DNA of 64,000 nucleotides from Ligula intestinalis (taxonomy: Eukaryota; Platyhelminthes; Cestoda; Diphyllobothriidea; Diphyllobothriidae). The position numbers and the translations under genes were made by a program. The stretch covers positions 25,236,273 through 25,300,272 of the forward strand of contig JAYGXS010000008.1 in the NCBI GenBank assembly GCA_036362985.1. Reading direction: 5' to 3'. Of the stretch, positions 32,518 through 42,459 are shown in pieces (position 1 is the first letter of the stretch; each line of letters opens with the position of its first letter). The notes under the pieces were generated by a model. That model worked only from the letters and a program-made list of their open reading frames with translations, searched no databases and was not told where the DNA came from.

Positions 32518-32765
32518 AGTTGACCCAAGTGTGAAAAAATCTAGGCATTTGGCGGGATTTGAACCCGCGCATCAGAGAAAGCCTTTGCCGGAGGCTAATG
32601 CTCTACCGCTAAGCTACAAACGTCCACTTCACGCCATGAGATTAATCACACTTGGATCGATTTTACCCGCTCAACTTTTCGCTCATATGGAATCCACCAA
32701 AACGGAAGCAAGTTGACTGCCCAACCAAGATTTCCTAAGCAATCATCTAGAATCCACCAGAATGA
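32518..32765 (-). repeat. SINE-X copy, well preserved
   Basis: The minus strand has A-box TAGCTTAGCGGTAGAGC and B-box GCGGGTTCAAATCCCGCC. The module is framed by AGTTGACCCAAGTGTGA (32519-32535) and TCACACTTGGATCGA (32646-32660). The far end carries GATTTCCTAAGCAATCATC then TAGAATCCACCAGAATGAC. Confidence 0.8.
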
Positions 32766-32984
32766 CATGACATCAGCAAAAAACAGTAACGGATACGAAA
32801 CATATTTTCACAGGAAGAGGCCGTTGTATAACCCGTTTCTGCACCTGCATTCTGCTGATGTCTATGACGGAGAGCTAAAGGTCATATTAATAAAATTATT
32901 GTCCCAGCGATCGTATCTTCTTCTCAACAATGATTCGCATGTCCACCACCAAACAACTGGCACAATAGAGGGCAGTTGTTGAGC

Positions 32985-33110
32985 CCGTGAGGTTTGCCAT
33001 TTCTGGGATTAAGTATGACTGGCTGATGACGGCTAATAAGTCAGAAATGGCCATTCCGCTCACCTTTGTTTTTAGCGGTTCCATTTCATCTTATGTGAGA
33101 CTGCCTGTGA
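32985..33110 (+). repeat. SINE-Y copy with hammerhead
   Basis: GTATGACTGGCTGATGACGG, the family consensus junction, is followed by the hammerhead at 33017-33061 and the pyrimidine-rich continuation. The tRNA head is reduced. Confidence 0.7.
33017..33061 (+). ncRNA. SINE-Y type I hammerhead motif
   Basis: Stem I GACTGG (33017-33022) pairs with CCGCTC (33056-33061) at five of six positions, counting a T-G wobble. The core is CTGATGA (33023-33029). Stem II is GGCT-AATA-AGTC (31-42 of that line), with a C/A mismatch at its base. GAAA is at 33044-33047. Stem III is ATGG/CCAT (33047-33054) with no loop. The predicted cut lies after T33055. Confidence 0.6.
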
Positions 33111-33239
33111 GGGCCCTGGAACGAGCAAGTTTCGTAACCAGATCGATGAATGCTCTAGCATCATCAGCGTGCCGACCACAACCGACAAAATCCAGCGGGC
33201 CAGTGGTGCGATAGAAGAGTTATTAAGTTGGTTTGGCAG

Positions 33240-33395
33240 ATTTAGAAGGGTGTTACACTCAGTGACTAAACGGCCGCAGGTTCAAATCTGGGGGTCATAA
33301 ACCCCGACCAAGGGGATGACCAAATGATGATGGCTAAGAAGCCAGAAATGGCCATTCTGTTCTCCCTTGCCTTTGTCAGTTCTAAATCATCTTTG
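33240..33395 (+). repeat. SINE-Y copy
   Basis: B-box GCAGGTTCAAATCTGGGG at about 33276. The body has ATGATGA, a perfect stem TGGCT-AAGA-AGCCA, and GAAATGGCCATTCTG. The first core C is mutated to A, so probably inactive. Confidence 0.7.
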
Positions 33396-33559
33396 ATTAC
33401 AATTTTCTATGCGAATACCACGATCCGTATCCAAATTGGTGAACAATGCAATTCCTTATCTCATTCCGTGTCAACCGAAATTCGCTTAAGTGTTTTCAAT
33501 TCGAACGAAGGACTCAAGTTCGAGTGTGACACCAAGTATCGTGTAGCTTAAATCCAAGA

Positions 33560-34265
33560 AATTTCAATCATGCGAAAAGGCCGGCTTTTGAGAGAGCTGC
33601 TTTCAAATGGCCTGCTTGCAAAATCTATAATTTGTATAAAATGGCTACCTAATTAGCATGCCCTTTTGCTAATTGATTTTCAAAACCCTTACCATATGTT
33701 ACAGAAAACATGACCAGATTCAATTTTATTGCATTTGAATTGTAGTGACTTACGCATCCTTCAAATTGTATACTTGAAGAAAGGATCCTTGTCAATTTGA
33801 AATAAATTTCTAAATTGGCAAAATATATTTGTCACCCTGTCAGCCGTACACATCACTTCAAGGTTTCAAGACTATATGCTGCATAGTTTATGTCCAGTGA
33901 AAAGAACACACTTAACTACCGTCTGAGGAAGTGGCTATATAATTATCATAAATTGTTAATTGATGCGTTGCAGACTTTATAGGCAACAAGAAAAAAATAA
34001 AAGGTGCGATTTTTATGGACTTACACCTCTCGTTTATAAACAATTTCATAATAAGGTACTTTTTTAAAACGTAAAAATGACCTTTCGTCAAGTATACAAT
34101 TTGGAATAGGCGTAAGCAGTTACCAAACGACCAAAAGAAAGAATTTTTAAGTGTGCATTTTCGATAAATTATATTTGAATCAATAAGGACAGGAAAATCA
34201 ATGAGAAAAAGGCATACAATATGAGTTAACATTGTGTGCAGAGTAAACCATTTATATAATATGAA
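33560..34265 (+). repeat. dispersed repeat W, diverged
   Basis: GGCGTAAGCAGTTACCAAACG, GTGTGCATTTTCGATAAATT and CAATAAGGACAGGAAAATCAA align with 20600-20700. The first 300 bp are less certain. Confidence 0.45.
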
Positions 34266-34269
34266 TGAG

Positions 34270-35010
34270 AATTTTGTTTAAACTACAATTCAACTTTTGG
34301 GTGACTTTTCTGCGATAGGAAATCCACTGTATATACCGTAGTCGCCAGGTTGCTGCTTATAATGAATCGATTTATATTTTGCCACAGGAAATCTTCTTAA
34401 CAAATTTGACAAAACTCTCCAGTGGCCTACTATACCTTTGTTCAAAAGATCAGCCATGGTACTCCAAAATTACAAAATACATCAGCAGTCGACCAACTGG
34501 GTCCCGTTTTGTACTTAAATAAACTGGTCGTACGATGGACTCATAGAAGGGAAAAAGCAACACCGCGCAACATAACGGAAGCACTGCTATCACAAATCTG
34601 TCAGTCGGAAGATTAACTCTGAGTCTCTAATAGCAGATACCTGCCACCAGAATTTCAATGGCACAGGTATTTTCCCCTGGCCATTCTCGTCTCACAGATC
34701 ACCAGTGTTACTTGTTTTTGCACCTAGTATAGGCTTTCCTAGACATTCTAAGCACGTACCCTTGACGGTGCAGAGTCAAATAGGCTTCAGCAAAATGAAT
34801 ACAATGCTAGGCTGGACGGTCAGGTAGTATTCGCTCATCGTGCGACCAAGTTTGCCTAACACATCGTCGAAGTAGAACTGGAAGGCAATCTTTGCGTCAC
34901 GGGGGCCACATTTACCATTTCCGCTTGCGTTCTTGCATGATCAGTGAGTAATCACACATCATTTCCGTACTAGAGTCCGGGCTCAAACTAGGTGAAACTT
35001 TCACCGGTTG
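34270..35010. other. no recognisable feature
   Basis: No gene or clear repeat. Confidence 0.4.
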
Positions 35011-35064
35011 TCTTCTAGTTAACAGATAATCTCCCTTTTTCGGAGGCGACAAACGAAAGGGGGC

Positions 35065-35215
35065 TGTGACGTTTGCCCTGACGGGAGAGATCGCGAGTTC
35101 AAATTTCGGTGTGGCAGCAATTGCAGCGGTCACACTGAAGTTGGGTATCACTAGCCAATGATGCCTATTAAGACAGAAAAGGCCTTCCTAGTGTCCCGTG
35201 TCTTTACTGGCAATG
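35065..35215 (+). repeat. SINE-Y copy with covarying stems
   Basis: B-box GCGAGTTCAAATTTCGGTG at about 35092, then the ribozyme region at 35149-35193, then the family tail GTGTCTTTACTGGCAATG. Confidence 0.7.
35149..35193 (+). ncRNA. SINE-Y hammerhead relic with compensatory changes
   Basis: Stem I CACTAG (35149-35154) pairs perfectly with CTAGTG (35188-35193), where other copies have GACTGG and CCAGTC. Stem III is AAGG/CCTT (35079-35086 offset to 35179-35186), where others have ATGG/CCAT. Both keep pairing through paired substitutions. The core has decayed to CCAATGA, while GAAA at 35176-35179 is intact. Confidence 0.55.
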
Positions 35216-35439
35216 TCCAGAAAGGGCAAGTATTCCCGTGTCCAACCTCCTACACTGAACATTACCTAATTTTGACCGTACTTACAAGATAAACCCTAAC
35301 CTCACGTCTAACCCTGAGCAGAAACCTACCCGCACACCTTTTTTATTTGGAATTTAGGTACATAAAATCTGTATTTTTCGCAGTTCCCTGGTCCTACCCG
35401 GATGTCTTATAGGCGACAGACCACGCCGGCAACCCTCCC

Positions 35440-36310
35440 TTTTCATCATTTTCCAAGCGAAAACCTGAGGGGGCTAAAATGACGAGTCTGGTTATGTCTT
35501 ATAATATCTTTTAAGAGCTGGCGCCTTTGGTGATGTTTGTTTGTGTACGTGTGTATGGGAGAAGAAGGAGTACAGAGAGTCAAGCTACAATGGCTCCTTC
35601 CTGATGTGGCCTCCATGGCGCTTCCGCGCACGCGGGAGCATATATCGCGAGTTGGCTGAGTCAAGTTAGTGCATGTTGAGTGACTATCGCGCCAGCCACC
35701 TACACCCTCCTTCATCCTTGGTCTCTGTTGACTTTGTCTTTACACCGGAAACGGAGGTGGCAGTGGCGAGCGAGTGGGCAGATTCTCCGAAAGTCTGCGT
35801 TGACTCCTGTTTTCGTTCGCGGTAGTTTGCTGCGTTGCTTCTGCTTGCTATAGCCTTCATGTTGCTTGTCTTAATGTGTGTTTTGGCTTGCTTCAGCGTT
35901 TGCTACGGCTTGTTGGAAAACACGCTGTGCCCATCGTCGAAATCGACGGGGGAACTGTCGTATGTGCCCAAAAAACAGGCCGCGTGATAAATTCGAAGGA
36001 CAAATTTGGACGCTGTATATCAGGGGACAGCAGGCGTCATTCGAATTGCGCTCCCATTACAAATGCCGAACATGGGGGAAAGGCGCGTGATATCACGTTG
36101 GCTTCAACCACGTAAGCCACTCGCACTCTAACCTACCTATGGTCTTCATATCGGACACAGGCGTGTGAGAGAAGAGCGGGTGCGATGGATGCGGTACAAG
36201 TCTACCATCACTTGAAATTTATTAACATGCAAGTGTCCGTCCCTGTAACGCGACGGTGGTGGACCTCGTCGAACTCGACGGTCGGACTGCCGTGATATTT
36301 CTCCAAATAG
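35440..36310. repeat. dispersed repeat V
   Basis: AATGGCTCCTTCCTGATGTGG, GGCGCTTCCGCGCACG and CGCGCCAGCCACCTACAC align with 38140-38230 (AATGACTCCTTCTTCATGTG; CGCGCCAGCCACCTGCGC). Positions 36240-36300 (GGTGGTGGACCTCGTCGAAC) align with 38330-38380. The open frame at 35446-35715 is a repeat artefact. Possibly a PLE-related noncoding element. Confidence 0.5.
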
Positions 36311-36429
36311 TGCTGATAAGACTGAATCATATATCCGCCTTCCAGGAGGACACATCTGCACTAGACATTATCGTAATTAAAACTCTACTCACAGTAGTAT
36401 GGTGGCAAAGAGGGTGGAGACTGGAATGG

Positions 36430-36560
36430 CCATTTCTGGCTAATTGGTCGTTGTAAGCCAGTCATAAATAATCCCAGGTGTTGCACACCTGCGGGTTCGA
36501 ACTCGCGATCTTTTGATCAGAAGTCTAACGCCAAGGAACTTTGAGCCACTGACTCGTTAA
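36430..36560 (-). repeat. SINE-Y copy
   Basis: The minus strand has B-box GCGAGTTCGAACCCGCAGG and TTTATGACTGG. A decayed core (CTTACAA) follows, then a weakened hairpin ending AGCCA, GAAATGGCCATT and CCAGTCTCC. Stem I (GACTGG/CCAGTC) is perfect and stem III is consensus. Confidence 0.7.
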
Positions 36561-36599
36561 GTTGCCGGTTTAGACGGGGAATATTGGCAGTCATCTACA

Positions 36600-37500
36600 T
36601 TATATTTCGTGGAAATGCTACCTACCGTAGCTTTTAGCCATTGTGAAGCCGGTGTTGGGGCGCAAGAATACGTCCCATGGCAGAGCGAGACGAGTGACAC
36701 CCGTTACCAATCTGTGAACGTTATTCAGCGATCGTTTTCACATATTCACCCTAAGCTAATTCTAACCGTGTCCCGAAAGCTTACCCCTATAATTTTTATG
36801 TAGAAGCGAAAGCAAGCCATCTGTGTTATGAGTGGTTTCCATTAAGGAGAGAGGCACGTAAACAACCTCAATCCTCCTCTTTTAAGATTTCTTAATAGAG
36901 GACACCGAAACATAAATGTCGACCACGTAATTCACCCGGCCTTGTGATAAAATTCAAGCAGGGGAACTATTCCGGTGTTCTAACCTCTACACTTAACCTC
37001 ATCTCAATTTTAACTGTTCACATAATAGCATTGCTGGCAAAGACAAGGTAGACGGGCAGGTGGTTATTCCTGGCTTTTGAGGCGTCAGTAGCCAATTATA
37101 ATCAACTTCAGATGGTGCGCCAACCAATAAGAACTAGTGAGCATTTGATCAGAAGTCTAACGCTATAAAAATTGAGCCATGAGATCGTTGTCTTGCAGAT
37201 TTAAATCGGGAACATTTTCACTCGCTGACGAAAGTTTATTCATTGCTAATGAGACTTACTCACTCCGTTCTGCCATAGCGCTCGTGAGCCAGAATTGGCC
37301 ACCTTCCAGTCTTCTTTGTATGCTGCGGCAATGCTATCTGCCGTAGCGCGACGAGTGAGGCCTGTTAGTGATCGATAAATGTTCTTCCACACGCGGTTCT
37401 CAAGATACTGACCCTAAGCTAACTTGACCTCTGAACAAAGCCTAACCCGTAACATTTTTATGCCGAATTTAGGTTTGCCTATCGCAGCAAGAAGAAAGAC
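36600..37500. repeat. SINE-Y tails and a degraded copy
   Basis: CTACC(T/G)xxCGTAG and GACGAGTGA words, then runs of CCCTAAGCTAA, recur at 36620-36800 and 37320-37500. A minus-strand SINE-Y remnant lies at 37030-37200. No gene. Confidence 0.45.
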
Positions 37501-37509
37501 AGATAAGCG

Positions 37510-38030
37510 ACTTCTAGCTTTATTCTTTTAAGATTTCGGTTAGAGTCTCTCTTGGATAGTTGCATGCGGCGACTACTGTTTGCGTCCCACTAGGTAAGTT
37601 GCCAGTCTTTTCCTTTTTAGCACTGCTCACTGTCGCATTAACAGGGACACCATCAGCCGACGTGTGTTGTGTGTGCGTGGGCTGATAAGTGGACCGGGAG
37701 TCAGGAGGTCAGCTCTTTTCAATCCCCTGGTTATGTGAATCCTGGTATGTGTCTATGGGGCACAGTCGTGCTGTGGCGCGCGCAGCCGGGTCCGCCGGCA
37801 TAGTCAACCACTGCGCCCATCCCACCTCAGGCGAAAAACCAGCTATGAAGTGGCTCGTTGCTGTTGGTGAAGAAGAGAGTGAGGTCGCTCCTCGACGCAT
37901 TTCATTTTTTACTCGAAGCTATCTTTGTGTGCTAAAAGCTATGGCTTGGACTGATGCCAGCTGATGATACCATGCAGTCAGCCCAGTATATGTTAATTTA
38001 TGCGGAATGGTTGACTGACGGACATAGACT
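37510..38030. other. no recognisable feature
   Basis: A 91-codon open frame at 37689-37964 has no recognisable domain. Nothing else identified. Confidence 0.35.
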
Positions 38031-38035
38031 CAAGA

Positions 38036-38400
38036 AAAAGAAGAAGACTCGATCGCTGGGACAATATGTTTGTTCGCCTGAAGTTTCGATATCCGTCGCG
38101 GATTCGTCATCAGAGGCATGAGTAGCAGAAAGGACATAGAGTCAGTCTGCAATGACTCCTTCTTCATGTGACCTTTATGGCGCTGTTGGTGCGCGTATTT
38201 GAGTATAAGCCGCGCCAGCCACCTGCGCTCTCCTCTCACTGCTGTGAGAGTGGTGAGAAAGTGGGGTAGATCATAAGAGACCACTTTCACTATAATCTAA
38301 CTGTGGTCACCGCCTCTGCCTTAACGGGCTGAACTTCGTGGTGGACATCGTTGAGAGCGACGGTCGAGCTGTCGAGGTTGCCATGGAGGCTGTCATTCTA
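38036..38400 (-). repeat. repeat V joined to a PLE-type end
   Basis: The minus strand reads repeat V (38120-38400), then a hammerhead (38080-38113), then ATTGTCCCAGCGATCGAGTC. A V element thus ends exactly like PLE copies at 27 kb, suggesting V is the 3' UTR of a PLE family or a nonautonomous derivative. Confidence 0.65.
38080..38113 (-). ncRNA. minimal hammerhead motif
   Basis: The minus strand has CTGATGA intact (38107-38113), then a stem ATCCG-CGA-CGGAT, then GAAAC and TTC where other copies have GTC. The core is canonical, but the cleavage-side G is changed and the base of stem II mismatches. Confidence 0.55.
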
Positions 38401-38409
38401 CCTTTCATT

Positions 38410-40075
38410 CAGCGACGTTGTTAATACTGTATCCTTTACATAGATTCACTTGCTGTTGACGGTTTTCAACTAATCACACATCAAACAAACAAATTACTGG
38501 TTAATTTATTTTTTTTCTTCTAATTCTCACTCCTCTCCCATTCGGCAAGTACGATTTAATATACAGTTAACCTAAACATTTCCTATGTTGTTAGATGTGG
38601 CCGCAAGCCTAGGGACGGATCTGGCTGCGCCAGCCAACCGCGCAATCTCTCGCCTCCGTCCGTGGGGCAAAGGAGGAGCAAAAGTGCGGTAGAAACAGCG
38701 CAAGTCTGCCTGTACTACAGATTAAATCACGCACTGTAGCCAATGTTCCTGCATTCATCCTGGTGTATTGCACAGGTTAAACTGCGTCAAATACGACGTT
38801 TAAACCGTTGTCACATGTGATCAGAGGTCATGTACTTTGGATTAAAAAAAGGTAGTCCACCAATTAATCCATGCTGTGTACTAGAGTGTTGAGGATGAAA
38901 CAACTGAATTCGGTCCGCCAATGTAAAAACAAATGCACTGCTCAAAAATAAGACTCAGTTTGAATCTGATGGATGCGTGGCAGAACATTGCACGTTGTTC
39001 TACAACCACGGTAGCACAGGCTGCATTCAAAATACGATACGCTGCGCGTGTCAGGTGCCCGCAATCGGGTATTTTTAAATAATTTATTCCGCCCATGTTA
39101 GCCCGCCCTTGCACCCACTAAATTATTCAGGCGTAAGCGAGTTTTGGTGACATGCGTCGCACTGGCTACAATCCCCGATACTGCTAGGTCAGAGCTACGA
39201 CCGAAAAAAAACACATCAATGCAAAACCGGACAACGTAGCAGACTTCCCACCCCGGGCAGGAAAAAAAAGGTTTTTTCATAAAAAAAGTATAAATACCAT
39301 TTTTTTGAGCACCTGCATAAGATGTATGGCTCAGATGATTCCGCTGAACACATTAGTTGAAGAATAGTTCTTGTACGATTGTTTAAATGCCTACTGTACA
39401 GTCGATGTTGGAAAAAGGATCTCGGGTTACATTTGCCTGACAGACATCGCTATTGTCAGAGGTTTCTCGAAAATGCGTGGATATATTACTTCTTTTCGTC
39501 CTGTGTGCTGTCACTTCTATTATAGCCTGATCACGGCTTCGCAAGAATAGTTTTGCAAATGGCTCAAGTTTCGCTCCTGCGCCGGTAAGGTGGATTTAAC
39601 ATCGTCAGATAAAATAAATGGATCGATGGGCAGTTGACTTGGCTTAAAACCAACGATTTTCACAAATACACATGTTTTTGCGACAGGCAGAGAGTTAAGA
39701 CTCTCGGTATGCTATCTATGAGTATGCAGTATTTCGTACATGTGCTTCGTACACGAGGTCAGATTCTGCTCGTGACTCACTTTGGACAGCGGCATTTGGA
39801 TATGCCAATCAGCGTTCTCACTTTTATGCCGGCCAATCTGAAAAAACGGACCAGCTTGGTATGCAAGTAAGAAGGATTTCAATTAAGCTCATGCTTATAA
39901 CATGAGTTTTGGCGATCGAAAAATGGATCCTCTCAGGCAAACTCGCTACCGCAAGCGTTCTCTCGGGATTTTTGGAATCCAGGGAAATTTATTCATTCAC
40001 TGATGGCTTACAGAACTCGTTCGTACCATGCCGCCTTGGATCTGATGCCCTAGCCCCGCCGTTAGAAGTTTAGGC
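38410..40075. other. no recognisable feature
   Basis: No gene, RNA or defined repeat. Poly-A-like runs occur near 39210-39305. Confidence 0.4.
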
Positions 40076-40079
40076 GTGA

Positions 40080-40430
40080 TAGCATTGCTAACAAAGACAA
40101 AGAAATTGACATGACAATTTCTACCGCATTAGCCGTCACCAACCGGAAGTCGTGCACTACCCGAGTCTCGAACTTGCAACTTGTTGAACAAAAGTCTAAG
40201 TTCGTATCATTGTGCTCTGAGCTGTGTTTGCGATCGGTTAACGTTCATCATCTAGAGACAATATCCTTCGATCTAAGACCGATAAAACAACGAGCTTAAT
40301 GTTTGGAGCGTTAGACTCTGATTGAACACGTCATGGGTTCCAGCCTAGGGTGGTGTAACACTCAGGATTGACTGGCTGACGACGGCTAACGAAACCACCA
40401 TTGTTGTATCCATTGTCTTGGCTGGCAGTG
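40080..40430. repeat. two SINE-Y remnants, opposite orientations
   Basis: Positions 40080-40265 are on the minus strand (complement of GCAAGTTCGAGACTCGGG and GGCTAATGCGG). Positions 40290-40430 are on the plus strand (GATTGACTGGCTGACGACGG then CTAACGAAACCACCATT). Both are decayed. Confidence 0.5.
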
Positions 40431-40439
40431 CTATCTACC

Positions 40440-42115
40440 TTGCAAAATCACTAGGTTCCTTCCTACGTACTGCCCTGTCTATTGCCGCCTGATTTGGATG
40501 GCTTTTCAGGAATAGTTTGTAAGCATTTCCATCCTCCGGAAGAAATACGATGGGCGAGCGAGCGTGTCGTTTGCCTGCCTTCTACAACCAGTTCAAACGA
40601 GGGGGACTGCGAAGGCATACATCTTCACGGTATTTTTCCGCTGGGCAAATTTGCCCCTTCTACGACTGGGGGACAGAAGTAAACACTTGATGCACTAAAA
40701 GCCCCCAGGTGTGCGGCAATAGCACACCAACGTCAGTCATGTTAAACATAACTGTCGTAATTGGGGCTGATAGTAGCACACGCAATTTAACGCAGCTATG
40801 CCTGCTTCCGCAAACACATATAGATAGCACGGTCAATACTTCCAATTAATAAAAAACACATGCTTTGGACTTGCTGTCTCATAAACTGTCAATCGAAGTG
40901 GGTCCCTAATGCGATTAAAAATATAACGTACTTGGCGGTTTAATAATAGAAGCATAACCTCACAGCATTGTTGGCTACATCAGTAAATCTGCCTGTGAAC
41001 GGGCTTCGTTCTGACCACGTTCAAAAGTTTATTCTTCTAAAAATGACTCCTGAGTTAGCATGGTTTTTCCACATGCGATTTTCGAGTACCTTACAAATTT
41101 TTATTCATGAAGAAACCAAAAACGTCCACATAACGCTTTTTTCTTGCGTTCATTTCGCAGAAAAATACTGCCTTTTATTTTTTTTCGAGAAAAAAAGCTT
41201 TCGGTAATAAATATTCTTTTTTTCGCAAATTATTTTAATCCCAATCTATTATTACACCGGATTTCAGGATTTTCAGCTTACACACTGCGTACCATCGGTC
41301 AATAATAAAACTTAAATATTGTTCTTCACTACTAAGGAGACTCTATGCAGTGTTCAGAGTAGTTTGCAATGGATGTCAACCATGTTTATACTTCATAAAT
41401 GCACACATACGGCGCATTAGGGAATTTTAATGCCAAGTTCTTAAATAAACCTTATCAAAAGGAACGTTTTGTAAAACGGAGAAGTCTGATTTCTTTGATT
41501 AGACATCATTTTCTACTAGAGAAAGCATATTTTGCAAAATTTGTTAAAATGTATAAAGATAAAAATTTGCATAATGTCCTTGAGTTGTAATTTTTTGAAA
41601 TTATTTTTGCGGGGAGCCAAAAAAAGCCGATAAAAAGGCGGCTTTCGAGAATCATGTTGTATTATAATTAACGCTTTTTAATGGAACTCATGTTTACGAA
41701 GTTTAGTTGAAATTTCAAGTCAATAATCTGTGATCCATCCTACCCAGTCATAAGTCTCATTATCCTGACAGGTGCTTAGTTATAAAAACTGCCAAGTGAA
41801 TCCCTTGGTTTTAAAAAAATAAAACAACTCCTGTCTCTAATTGATGTGTGTATAAAAGTATTCTTGAAGTTGCCTATTACAGGGGGATCATGTTAGGATT
41901 GAAACTACTACACCTAATGCAGTAATCGTGCATTCTCTTCTGTCTTTAGACGTCACAATATGAATTTAACAAAACGCTATTACTCTAAAAATATGTAGGC
42001 TGATGACAGGTTTCTTTTCGAGTTTTTATACATAAGTACAAGCCTTTTAAACCATAAAAAACACTTAACGCTAATTGTACATTGAAATTAAAAAAAGCAA
42101 GGTCGGTATTGTCAC
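40440..42115. other. no recognisable feature
   Basis: AT-rich, with short open frames and no domains. Confidence 0.4.
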
Positions 42116-42459
42116 TGAAGTCACAACGCACCTTCATTTATGAGAGAATCCGTGGCATTCTGGTAAAGCCTCTGGCAGAGGGCATTTACGGCTGAAAAAT
42201 CAGCGATGTTTGAGGATGGAGCTGTATCGTTTTCTAAAGCATCCATTTGAAAGCGCGCATTCGATTTGGGCTCGGTTAAATTATTTCCATGTAAGACTTG
42301 CAAAGTTTGGAGTGTTTTGAGTAAATGCAAACTGTCTATATGGTATATACAGTTTTTGATTGCCTCTAACCGACCAGCCAATCACGCGCCGTGGCAGAGC
42401 TTGACCAGTACATGTAAAAGTGCGCTGAAGGCGTTGCCGCATTGGCGACCATATTTGCA

